From NCBI GenBank assembly GCA_017962495.1, contig JAGCVH010000096.1, positions 1 through 64,000 on the forward strand: a DNA stretch of 64,000 bases, written 5' to 3'. The DNA comes from Bacteroidaceae bacterium (GTDB lineage: Bacteria > Bacteroidota > Bacteroidia > Bacteroidales > Bacteroidaceae). The notes below the pieces were generated by a model. The model had not been told where the DNA came from. It did no database searches and saw only the letters and a list, made by a program, of their open reading frames with translations. Below, in pieces: positions 8,612 to 16,832 of this stretch. The position numbers were made by a program, and so were the translations under genes. Within the stretch, counting starts at the first letter, position 1; every line of letters begins with the position of its first letter.

Positions 8612-8687
8612 ACCGACCGCGAACCTAAGGACCCTTAAGCACGTAAGCGCTTAACGGCTTCGCCTAGTGAAGTATGAAGAATGAAAG

Positions 8688-8715
8688 AACCGAGAAACCC
8701 CGTGGGCTCTCGGTT
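8688..8715. terminator. Hairpin terminator
   Basis: An AACCGAGA/TCTCGGTT stem is followed on the plus strand by CATTTTATTTG. It could end the minus-strand TSCPD gene (57 bp away) or readthrough from the plus strand. Confidence 0.55.
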
Positions 8716-8771
8716 CATTTTATTTGTTGACAATAAAGTGTTCGCTTGAGGCTTCGCCTCGAATCACTTCT

Positions 8772-9017
8772 TCACCCCTTCTTTAGTTGTTCCAGCGCCC
8801 GGCAGAGTTGGTCGGGACAGCTGGTGGGTTTCGAACCGCAACGGATGCCGTCGAGCAGGCGGATGACTTCGTCAGGGGTCTTGCCGATGACGAGCTTCGA
8901 GATGCCCTGGGTGTTGCCGTGACAGCCTCCGTGGAAGAAGCAGTGACTTATGCGTCCCTCGGCGTCGGTCTCGACATCGATGAACTTACTGCAAGTACCC
9001 TCACATGTGTAAAGCAT
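8772..9017 (-). CDS. TSCPD domain protein (TIGR03905 type)
   Basis: This 81-residue protein carries the TSCPD motif near its C-terminus (KPTSCPDQLCRALEQL). Further conserved cysteines are in YTCEGTCSK and FFHGGCHGN. The domain is related to the C-terminal domain of class II ribonucleotide reductases and adenosylcobalamin-type enzymes, where the cysteines may bind metal or act in redox. The role of the stand-alone form is unknown. Length fits the family. No clear -7 box was seen; the upstream gap holds ATTTACN heptamers (9029-9072). Confidence 0.88.
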   Translation of the reverse strand: MLYTCEGTCSKFIDVETDAEGRISHCFFHGGCHGNTQGISKLVIGKTPDEVIRLLDGIRCGSKPTSCPDQLCRALEQLKKG

Positions 9018-9176
9018 AGAATAATTTTCAATTTACAAATTTACCATTTACCATTTACGATTTACTATTTATTTTTCTATTTTGTAATTGGACTTTTTGT
9101 CGCACATAATTAAATAGCTAAATTATCCAAATCGTACATAAATAGTCAATAGTAAATCGACAACTCGTAAATCCCC

Positions 9177-9268
9177 CTTACTCTTCAGGCTTGAATTTCA
9201 TTCGAGCCGAATCCCGCTCGGCATAGCTCGAGTGAACTCGGCTCTGCTCTCGCTTACTCTTCAGGCTT
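9177..9268. repeat. 16-bp direct duplication flanking a 60-bp insert at the yebC 3' end
   Basis: CTTACTCTTCAGGCTT occurs at 9177-9192 and again at 9253-9268, where it contains the last codons (KPEE) and stop of yebC. Between the copies are 60 bp with palindromic CGAGCCGA/CTCGGC and CTCGAG motifs. The layout resembles a small element inserted with target duplication. Confidence 0.65.
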
Positions 9269-9994
9269 CATGTTAGTATAGACGGTCTGTACATCGTCAA
9301 ACTCTTCGAGGCGCTCCACCATCTTGTTGATGGTTTCACGCTGTTCGGGAGTGACGTCCTTCAGGTCGTTGGGGATGTAGGTGAACTCACCGCCGACCTC
9401 CTCGAACCCGTCGGCCTCGAGCTTCTTCTGAATCTCGTTGTAGCTTGTAGGCTCGCCGTAGATGGTGATGGTGGTTTCGTCCTTGTCCTCGTCGTATTCC
9501 TCGTCGAAATCTTCATCGACTCCGTAGTCAATCATGTCGAGGATGAAGTCGTCCATGTCCATGTCGGCCTTCTTCTTGAAGGTGAACACGCACTTGTGGT
9601 CGAAGAGGAAGGAGAGGGAACCTGTGGTACCCATGTTGCCAGAGAACTTGTTGAAGACACTGCGCACGTCGGCGACGGTGCGGGTGGTGTTGTCGGTGAG
9701 GGTGTCGACGAAGACGGCAACGCCGTGAGGGCCATAGCCTTCGTAGGTGACACTCTTGTAGTCGCTCTGGTCCTTACCCATTGCGTTCTTGATGGCACGC
9801 TCGATGTTGTCCTTCGGCATGTTCTCACGCTTGCAGACGGCGATGACACTACGCAACGAGGGATTGTTCTCGGGTTCGGGACCTCCTGCCTTTACGGCAA
9901 TGGCAATTTGCTTGCCCAGGCGGGTGAATGTCTTTGCCATGTGGCCCCAGCGCTTCAGCTTGGTAGCTTTACGGTATTCAAATGCTCTTCCCAT
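9254..9994 (-). CDS. yebC: YebC/PmpR family translation-associated regulator
   Basis: This 246-residue protein belongs to the YebC/TACO1 family, which in recent work acts on ribosomes at difficult sequences and in older work was described as a DNA-binding regulator. The family start is clear (MGRAFEYRKATKLKRWG), followed by KTFTRLGKQIAIAVKAGG, then NPSLRSVIAVCKRENMPKDN and TYEGYGPHGVAV. The C-terminal domain has an unusual acidic stretch (DEDFDEEYDEDKDE, about 168-181). The final codons KPEE plus the stop are duplicated 76 bp further down. It lies 43 bp after pheT. Confidence 0.95.
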   Translation of the reverse strand: MGRAFEYRKATKLKRWGHMAKTFTRLGKQIAIAVKAGGPEPENNPSLRSVIAVCKRENMPKDNIERAIKNAMGKDQSDYKSVTYEGYGPHGVAVFVDTLTDNTTRTVADVRSVFNKFSGNMGTTGSLSFLFDHKCVFTFKKKADMDMDDFILDMIDYGVDEDFDEEYDEDKDETTITIYGEPTSYNEIQKKLEADGFEEVGGEFTYIPNDLKDVTPEQRETINKMVERLEEFDDVQTVYTNMKPEE

Positions 9995-10037
9995 AATATA
10001 TATTTACGATTTACAAATTTACGATTTATTTGGTAAT

Positions 10038-12545
10038 TTATCTCAGTTCCGCGTTCAGTTGAGTGGTTAGGTTCTGAATGAGACGCTGCATGATGGCATC
10101 GATCTGCTTGTCACCCATGGTCTTGGTCTCATCCTGAAGGATGAAGTTGACAGCATACGACTTCTTGCCCTCAGGCAGGTTCTTGCCTTCATAGACATCG
10201 AACAGGCGAACTTCGCGAAGCAGTTTCTTCTCTGTCTGGTAAGCGATTTGCTCTACCTGGGCGAATTCCACACTCTTGTCGAGCAGGAGTGCCAGGTCGC
10301 GACTTACGGCAGGATACTTGGGCAGGTCTGTGGCTGTGAGCTTCTGATTACGAACGAGACGCATCAACTGCGCCCAGTTGAGGTCGGCATAATAGACGGG
10401 CTGTTCGATATCGAACTTCTTCAGTTGCTTCAGGGCAACGACACCCATCTCTACCAACTGCTTGCCGCCTCGGTTGCAAATCTCTATGCTCTTGTCGAAG
10501 AGGTCGCTCTTTCCCTGTCCAAAGACGATGGCGCCGAAAGGAACGCCCAGACGCGTAAGAATGTTCATGACGTGGGCTTTCAGTTCGTAGAAGGAGGTGT
10601 CCTCATCGGGATGCGCCCAACTGCCAGAGACACGCTTACCCGTGAGCCAGAGTCCGAGATGGAACTCTTCGCTGTAGGCATCCAAGACGTGTTTGATGAC
10701 TTCCGGGTCGCGACTGCTGCTGACACCAGGAATGATGCCGGGGCAACGACGCGATTCCTGATAATGGTAGCAATTACCGAACTCGAAGAAAGCTAGGTCG
10801 GAAGCACGATACGAAATGTTGCGGGCTATGCTCTCAAGGCCTCCGAAAAGCAAGGTCTGACGCAGCACATTCAAGTCCTGACTCAGAGGATTGAGCAGGC
10901 GAACGCAGTTCTCGGCTTTCAGGCTCTCAAGGCCTTCGTAGTATGCACCACGCTGAAGCGAGTTGTTGAGAATCTCATGGAAGCCTGCGCCTACGAGTTG
11001 CTCGCCAACGACGTTCTGCAACTTATGACTCTTATCGACATCGCCTTTCACGACAGCGCAAGTGTTGACGGAGGCAGGCATCTCCACGTTGTTGTAACCA
11101 TAGATGCGCAGGATGTCTTCCACAACATCGCAAGGGCGCTGGACATCGACACGATAGGCGGGAACCTGCAACTTCAGGCCTTCTGCCGTCTCTTCGAGTA
11201 CCTTCATCTCCAGACTCTCGACAATGCTCTTCACCGTCTCCTGAGGAATGAACTTACCTATGAGATTGTTGACGTAGTCGTATTTCAGTTCGACGATGGC
11301 GTCCTGTATGGGTTCGGGATAGACATCGACAATCTCCATACTAATCTCCGCACCTGCCAACTCCTTAGCCAGGAGGGCGGCCTGTTTCAGTGCATAGATA
11401 GTGCCATTGGGATCGATGCCACGCTCGAAACGGAACGAAGCATCTGTGGAGAGACCATGACGACGAGCCGACTTGCGAATCCATGTGGGATTGAAGTATG
11501 CGCTCTCCAGCACTACATTCTTCGTGGTCTCATAAGTGCCACTACCCCTTCCACCAAAGACGCCAGCAATGCACATGGGTTCTTCGACGTTGCAGATGGC
11601 AAGGTCGTGGTCGCTCAACTTGTGTTCCTCGCCGTCGAGGGTGACGAAAGGTGTGCCTTCGGGCATGGTCTTCACCACAATCTCCTGCCCCTTCACCATG
11701 TCGGCGTCGAAGCAATGGAGAGGTTGTCCAAAGGCCATCATCACATAGTTGGTGATATCCACAATATTGTTAATGGGACGCAGACCGATGGTGGTCAGAC
11801 GCGTCTTCAGCCATTCGGGGCTTTCCTTCACCTCGCAGTTCTTCAACGACACAGCAGCATAGCGGGGACAAGCCTCGCTGTTCTCTACGGTAACTTTGAT
11901 GGGCAGGTCGTGGTTATCGACTTTGAAACCATCCACCGAAGGACGATGGAGGGCTGTCTTCTTACCATTCTGTACCAACCAAGCATAAAGGTCGCGAGCC
12001 ACGCCATAGTGACTGCAAGCATCGGCACGGTTGGGAGTAATATCAACTTCGATGAGGAAGTCACTCTCCAGATGATAGTATTCGGCGGCAGGCGTACCAG
12101 GCACTGCATCCTCAGGCAATACGATAATGCCAGCATGGCTGGTGCCGATACCGATCTCATCCTCGGCACAAATCATGCCATTGGATTCTATGCCACGCAA
12201 CTTGCTCTTCTTGATGGTGAAGCACTGGTCGCCATCGTATAGTTTTGTGCCAAGCGTAGCAACAACCACCTTTTGTCCTGCGGCTACATTAGGAGCGCCA
12301 CAAACGATCTGTTCGGGTTCGCCCTGACCGAGATTTACCGTACAAACATGCATGTGGTCACTATTGGGATGGGGCTCGCAGGTGAGAACCTCACCAATGA
12401 CGATACCTTCAAGACCACCCTTGATGCTTTGAACTTCCTCTACCCCATCGACTTCCAAGCCTATGCTTGTCAATGCTGCCGCTACTTCCTGAGCCGACAT
12501 GTCGAAATCAACATACTCGTGGAGCCACTTATAAGAGATATTCAT
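10038..12545 (-). CDS. pheT: Phenylalanine--tRNA ligase beta subunit
   Basis: This 835-residue subunit partners PheS in the alpha2-beta2 synthetase charging tRNA-Phe. Domains in order are: N-terminal MNISYKWLHEYV; an EMAP-type tRNA-binding domain (about 40-150, HPNSDHMHVCTVNLG); B3/B4 editing region (NIVDITNYVMMAFGQPLHCFD near 248-268); B5 domain; catalytic-core-like region; and a C-terminal FDX-ACB anticodon domain (KYPAVSRDLALLLD near 740). Full length for the family. pheS is not adjacent. A TACCTTTG box at 12593 precedes it, with TGAATTA heptamers upstream. Confidence 0.96.
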   Translation of the reverse strand: MNISYKWLHEYVDFDMSAQEVAAALTSIGLEVDGVEEVQSIKGGLEGIVIGEVLTCEPHPNSDHMHVCTVNLGQGEPEQIVCGAPNVAAGQKVVVATLGTKLYDGDQCFTIKKSKLRGIESNGMICAEDEIGIGTSHAGIIVLPEDAVPGTPAAEYYHLESDFLIEVDITPNRADACSHYGVARDLYAWLVQNGKKTALHRPSVDGFKVDNHDLPIKVTVENSEACPRYAAVSLKNCEVKESPEWLKTRLTTIGLRPINNIVDITNYVMMAFGQPLHCFDADMVKGQEIVVKTMPEGTPFVTLDGEEHKLSDHDLAICNVEEPMCIAGVFGGRGSGTYETTKNVVLESAYFNPTWIRKSARRHGLSTDASFRFERGIDPNGTIYALKQAALLAKELAGAEISMEIVDVYPEPIQDAIVELKYDYVNNLIGKFIPQETVKSIVESLEMKVLEETAEGLKLQVPAYRVDVQRPCDVVEDILRIYGYNNVEMPASVNTCAVVKGDVDKSHKLQNVVGEQLVGAGFHEILNNSLQRGAYYEGLESLKAENCVRLLNPLSQDLNVLRQTLLFGGLESIARNISYRASDLAFFEFGNCYHYQESRRCPGIIPGVSSSRDPEVIKHVLDAYSEEFHLGLWLTGKRVSGSWAHPDEDTSFYELKAHVMNILTRLGVPFGAIVFGQGKSDLFDKSIEICNRGGKQLVEMGVVALKQLKKFDIEQPVYYADLNWAQLMRLVRNQKLTATDLPKYPAVSRDLALLLDKSVEFAQVEQIAYQTEKKLLREVRLFDVYEGKNLPEGKKSYAVNFILQDETKTMGDKQIDAIMQRLIQNLTTQLNAELR

Positions 12546-12592
12546 ATTTTAAATTTACAATTTGACGATTTGACGATTTTACAATTTGGGTG

Positions 12593-12600
12593 CAAAGGTA
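12593..12600 (-). promoter_or_regulatory. -7 box of pheT with upstream heptamer run
   Basis: TACCTTTG on the minus strand lies about 48 nt before the start at 12545. AT-rich heptamers (ATGAATT/ATAAATT, 12606-12640) fill the space where the -33 element should be. Confidence 0.6.
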
Positions 12601-12645
12601 GTAAAATATTATGAATTATGAATTATAAATTATAAATTTATCTAT

Positions 12646-14220
12646 CTAGAACGGTGGTGTATTGTCCGTTACAGGGTCACTCGGACCAAAAGGACTGTTA
12701 GGAAGAGGACTATCGGGCATGTTTAACTCCATGCTTTCAACATCGGAACCCTGCGTTGACTTCGTCGAGGGATACTCCGAACCAGGCAAGGGAGCAGGTC
12801 CATAATCCTCATAATCCTCGAAACGTGCATACTTGTTGCGGAAGCGCAAGCGAATGAGGTCGGTGGCACCATTACGATGCTTGGCAATGATGAACTCAGC
12901 CTTACCCGTCATGTCCACACCTTCCACTTCATAGATCTTGTAATACTCGGGACGATGGATGAAGCAAACCATATCGGCATCCTGCTCGATGGCACCCGAC
13001 TCACGAAGGTCGGACAGTTGCGGACGCTTTCCTTCGTTGCCTTCACGATTCTCCACACCACGATTCAACTGAGAAAGGGCAACAATGGGGATGTTCAATT
13101 CTTTCGCCAACGCCTTCAAGCTTCTACTAATAGTAGAAACCTCTTCCTGTCGGCTTCCAAAAGACATACCCGAGGCATTCATCAGTTGCAGGTAGTCGAT
13201 GAGTATCATCTTCACGCCATTTTCACGAACCAAGCGACGAGCCTTCGTACGCAATTCGAAGATGGAAAGCTGAGGGGTGTCGTCGATAAAGATGGGAACA
13301 TCGGTAAGCAAGTTTACGCGGGCATCGAGTTGACTCAATTCCACTTGCGACAGTTGTCCACTCTTCAGCTTCTCGCCAGGAATCTCGCACACATTCGAAA
13401 TCAGGCGGTTAACCAACTGCACGTTAGCCATTTCCAATGAGAACATAGCCACGGGAATGTGCATGTCAACAGCCATGCGTTTCATCATAGAAAGGATGAA
13501 GGCCGTCTTACCCATAGCCGGACGAGCGGCAATGATGATGAGGTCGGAATTTTGCCATCCATTCGTTATGCGATTCAGTTTCTCAAAGCCCGTGTTCAAG
13601 CCTGAGAGTCCGTCGGCACGTCCCATGTTCTCCTTAATCTTTGCCATTGCCTCCTCCACAACAGGATTAATCTGCGTGTACGATGTGCGCTGGGTCTCCT
13701 TGGCTATATCATAAAGCTCATGCTCGGTCTGATTCATAAGGTCGGCAACATCCTGAGTGGGGTCGAAAGCTCCGGCAAGCACACGACTGGAGAAGGTTAT
13801 CAGCCTGCGAGCCTGATACTTTTGCTGGATGATCTGAGCCTGATATTCTATGTGAGCCGATGTGATTACGTTCTGACTCAATTGGGCAATATACATCACA
13901 CCTCCGGCTTCCTCAAGTTCGCCTTGCGACTCAAGGTACTGCGGAACGGTGATGACATCAACAGGACGCTGATTCATCTGCAAGGACTGAATGGCCTTAT
14001 ATATAATCTGGTTGCGATGGTCGTAGAAGACCTCTGGCGTTAGCAGGTTGTTGACTCTTTCATAAGCCTCCTGCTCGACAAGCATTGCACCCAACACTGC
14101 TGCTTCGAAATCGAGCTGCTGAGGTTGCTTGCGTCCGTATGCGTCCATTTGGGGTACTTCTACCACTTTCTGCTTCGTCTGCCGCCCTTTGCGGCTGGTG
14201 TTTTGATTCGTTGTTGGCAT
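12646..14220 (-). CDS. dnaB: Replicative DNA helicase DnaB
   Basis: This 524-residue hexameric 5'-3' helicase of the replisome has an N-terminal DnaB domain (about 30-130, FEAAVLGAMLVEQEAYE) and a RecA-type C-terminal domain. That domain carries Walker A ARPAMGKTAF, Walker B MILIDYLQLM and the DnaB motif REVSTISRSLKALAKELN (written EEVSTISRSLKALAKELN here). SQLNRGVENR and SDLRESGAIEQDAD follow. I use the ATG at 14220, not the one at 14247, because the -7 box at 14245 would leave no leader for the upstream start. The tail after 480 is Pro/Ser-rich. Confidence 0.96.
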   Translation of the reverse strand: MPTTNQNTSRKGRQTKQKVVEVPQMDAYGRKQPQQLDFEAAVLGAMLVEQEAYERVNNLLTPEVFYDHRNQIIYKAIQSLQMNQRPVDVITVPQYLESQGELEEAGGVMYIAQLSQNVITSAHIEYQAQIIQQKYQARRLITFSSRVLAGAFDPTQDVADLMNQTEHELYDIAKETQRTSYTQINPVVEEAMAKIKENMGRADGLSGLNTGFEKLNRITNGWQNSDLIIIAARPAMGKTAFILSMMKRMAVDMHIPVAMFSLEMANVQLVNRLISNVCEIPGEKLKSGQLSQVELSQLDARVNLLTDVPIFIDDTPQLSIFELRTKARRLVRENGVKMILIDYLQLMNASGMSFGSRQEEVSTISRSLKALAKELNIPIVALSQLNRGVENREGNEGKRPQLSDLRESGAIEQDADMVCFIHRPEYYKIYEVEGVDMTGKAEFIIAKHRNGATDLIRLRFRNKYARFEDYEDYGPAPLPGSEYPSTKSTQGSDVESMELNMPDSPLPNSPFGPSDPVTDNTPPF

Positions 14221-14244
14221 AATATTAACATGGAAATGGGAGTG

Positions 14245-14252
14245 CAAAGATA
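14245..14252 (-). promoter_or_regulatory. -7 box of dnaB (TATCTTTG)
   Basis: TATCTTTGCAC on the minus strand, 25 nt before the ATG at 14220. CATTTAC heptamers at 14262-14290 occupy the upstream promoter region. Confidence 0.6.
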
Positions 14253-14422
14253 GTAATAATTTATCATTTTACATTTACCATTTACCATTATTTTTTTCGG
14301 TTTTATTATGCATTTTTTTGCGTCCATTGGCACACGTCCCTTTAATACTACGATTGCGACACGTTTATAAGTTTTTCTTTTATTTTTCCACAAATATATT
14401 TGGCTTTTTACTCGCTTATTCG

Positions 14423-14430
14423 TACCTTTG
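14423..14430 (+). promoter_or_regulatory. -7 box (TACCTTTG)
   Basis: TACCTTTGGCAG about 28 nt upstream of the ATG at 14459. This rules out the long upstream frame from 14318 as the start. Confidence 0.65.
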
Positions 14431-14458
14431 GCAGCGAAAGCTTTTAATACCTAAAACT

Positions 14459-14881
14459 ATGAATAGCAAATTCTTACTCACAGGGCTTCTCGCCCTTGCA
14501 CTCCTGTTCGGAGCCCCCACCATGATGCAGGCAGGTAAGAATGCCGACCTGCGAGTTGCCTACGTACTCAAGAAGATAGGCGTAAACAAAGAGATACAAG
14601 CCAAACTGCGTCCCCTGCTTCAGAGTTATCTTGCCGACAAGAAGGTCGCCAATAAAGAATACGATGACCTGAAGGAGAAGCTTCAAGCAAACATCAGCAA
14701 TGGCTCTCTGACGGAAAAACAAGCACAAACCCTGCTGACTCTAAAATGGTCTTCCGACGAGAAGGAACTGGCAGTAAAGAAGACATACGAGAAGAAGTTC
14801 CGCACCGTGCTATCGGCAAAGAAGACGTACCTATGCTTCACCTTGCTCAATGACAAGAAGAGCAAGATTAAGGGGCAATAA
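14459..14881 (+). CDS. Small secreted protein, function unknown
   Basis: This 140-residue protein has a Sec signal (MNSKFLLTGLLALALLFGAP..., cleavage near MQAG at 23-26). The mature part is Lys-rich and helical (LKKIGVNKEIQAKLRPLLQS, KEYDDLKEKLQANISNGSL). It resembles the small helical periplasmic proteins of Bacteroidetes with CpxP/Spy-like spacing, but lacks the LTxxQ motif, so I do not assign that family. It has its own -7 box and a terminator, so it is monocistronic. Confidence 0.75.
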   Translation: MNSKFLLTGLLALALLFGAPTMMQAGKNADLRVAYVLKKIGVNKEIQAKLRPLLQSYLADKKVANKEYDDLKEKLQANISNGSLTEKQAQTLLTLKWSSDEKELAVKKTYEKKFRTVLSAKKTYLCFTLLNDKKSKIKGQ

Positions 14882-14937
14882 CGCCGATTGCTATACCTTA
14901 TTATAATATACGCGTAACGAAATTACGCAAAACGATA

Positions 14938-14974
14938 CGATGACGGAGACCTTGGTTTTCGCCATCGTTTTTTT
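14938..14974 (+). terminator. Rho-independent terminator
   Basis: CGATGACGG pairs with CGCCATCG (one bulge) around a 13-nt loop and is followed by seven T. It lies 57 bp after the small secreted protein. Confidence 0.8.
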
Positions 14975-15112
14975 ATGTGCATACGAGTGTGCAACACCAT
15001 TTGAGATTCCTTTAGCCACATCATAGACCGAAAGGAGCAGAATTTCTTGATTTTATTTGCGTTTTTGCCCACTTATTTGTATCTTCGCCCTGAAAATCAC
15101 ATAAAAGGTTAC

Positions 15113-16813
15113 ATGGCACAACAAACAGACGACAAGAAGATTATCTTCTCGATGGTGGGCGTAAGCAAAACCATCCAACAAAACCAGAAACAAGTACTCA
15201 AGAACATTTACCTTTCCTTCTTCTATGGTGCAAAGATTGGCATCATCGGTCTTAACGGTTCGGGTAAATCGACATTGATGAAGATTATAGCCGGACTTGA
15301 CCAAAGCTATCAAGGCCAAGTGGTGTTTGCTCCAGGCTATTCCGTAGGCTATTTGCCTCAAGATCCGCAACTCGATGACACAAAGACGGTTATCGATGTG
15401 GTTAAGGAAGGAGTCCAACAAATAGTTGACACATTAGCCGAGTACGAGGAGATTAACCAAAAGTTTGGATTGCCCGAATACTACGAAGACGAGGACAAAA
15501 TGAATCAGCTCTTTGCTCGCCAAGGAGAGCTGCAGGACATCATCGACGCCACAGATGCGTGGAATCTCGATAGTCGTCTTGAAAGAGCTATGGATGCTTT
15601 GCGTTGCCCACCTGCCGACCAACTTTGCGGTGTGCTTTCGGGAGGCGAACGCCGTCGTGTGGCCCTATGTCGACTGCTATTGCAAAAGCCCGATGTGCTT
15701 CTGCTTGACGAGCCTACGAACCACCTCGACGCAGAGTCCATCGACTGGTTAGAGCAACACCTACAGCAATATGAAGGAACTGTTATCTGCGTAACACATG
15801 ACCGCTATTTCCTTGACGATGTGGCAGGATGGATTCTGGAACTCGACCGAGGCGAAGGCATACCTTGGAAAGGCAATTACTCGAGTTGGCTTGAGCAGAA
15901 GACGAAGCGAATGGAGATGGAGGAGAAGGTTGCGTCCAAGCGTCGTAAAACCTTGGAACGAGAGTTGGAATGGGTGCGTATGGCGCCAAAGGCCCGCCAG
16001 GCAAAGGGTAAGGCACGTTTGAACTCTTACGACAAGATGCTGAATGAAGAGCAAAAGGAACGCGAGGAAAAGCTGGAAATATTTATACCTAACGGTCCTC
16101 GTCTGGGCAACAAAGTCATCGAGGCTCACGGTGTATCGAAGGCCTATGGCGATAAGGTGCTCATCAAGGACCTTGAATTCATGCTTCCACCCAACGGCAT
16201 TGTGGGTGTCATTGGCCCTAACGGAGCAGGTAAAACCACGCTCTTCCGCATGATTATGGGGTTAGAGAAGCCCGATGCAGGCACGTTCGAGGTTGGTGAA
16301 ACGGTGAAGTTGGCGTATGTGGACCAGAGTCACCACGACATCAAGGCCGACGAGAGTGTCTATCAGGTTATCAGTCAGGGCAATGAACTCATTCGCATGG
16401 GAGGCCGAGACATTAATGTCAGGGCTTACCTCTCGCGCTTCAATTTCTCTGGTGCTGACCAAGAGAAGAAGTGTGGCGTATTGTCTGGTGGTGAGCGCAA
16501 TCGCCTGCACTTGGCTATGGCCTTAAAGCAGGAAGGCAACGTGCTATTGCTCGACGAACCGACAAACGATATTGACGTGAACACGCTTCGTGCTTTGGAG
16601 GAAGGTCTGGAATCGTTTGCGGGTTGTGCCGTAATCATAAGCCACGACCGATGGTTCCTCGATCGCATCTGCACGCATATCCTCGCTTACGAAGGCGACG
16701 GTAATGTGTTCTATTTCGAAGGCTCATACTCGGAATACGAAGCCAACAAGTGCAAGCGACTGGGCATAGAAGAACCCAAGCGCGCACGCTACAGGAAGCT
16801 AACAGACGACTAA
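15113..16813 (+). CDS. ettA: ABC-F translation factor EttA
   Basis: This 566-residue protein has two ABC nucleotide-binding domains and no membrane segments; it binds the ribosomal E site and throttles elongation according to energy state. Motifs: Walker A GLNGSGKST (46-54) and GPNGAGKTT; signatures LSGGERRRVA and LSGGERNRLH; Walker B LLLDEPTNHLD and LLLDEPTNDID. A charged linker between the domains (KRRKTLERELEWVRMAPKAR) is the P-site interaction motif. I use the ATG at 15113; the upstream frame runs through a weak -7 box (TATCTTCG, 15080). GH127 follows 19 bp later. Confidence 0.94.
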   Translation: MAQQTDDKKIIFSMVGVSKTIQQNQKQVLKNIYLSFFYGAKIGIIGLNGSGKSTLMKIIAGLDQSYQGQVVFAPGYSVGYLPQDPQLDDTKTVIDVVKEGVQQIVDTLAEYEEINQKFGLPEYYEDEDKMNQLFARQGELQDIIDATDAWNLDSRLERAMDALRCPPADQLCGVLSGGERRRVALCRLLLQKPDVLLLDEPTNHLDAESIDWLEQHLQQYEGTVICVTHDRYFLDDVAGWILELDRGEGIPWKGNYSSWLEQKTKRMEMEEKVASKRRKTLERELEWVRMAPKARQAKGKARLNSYDKMLNEEQKEREEKLEIFIPNGPRLGNKVIEAHGVSKAYGDKVLIKDLEFMLPPNGIVGVIGPNGAGKTTLFRMIMGLEKPDAGTFEVGETVKLAYVDQSHHDIKADESVYQVISQGNELIRMGGRDINVRAYLSRFNFSGADQEKKCGVLSGGERNRLHLAMALKQEGNVLLLDEPTNDIDVNTLRALEEGLESFAGCAVIISHDRWFLDRICTHILAYEGDGNVFYFEGSYSEYEANKCKRLGIEEPKRARYRKLTDD

Positions 16814-16832
16814 CATTAAATCATAATACACT

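Noticed and set aside
10977..12242. 421-residue frame opposite pheT
   Set aside because: Shadow frame of a full-length synthetase gene.
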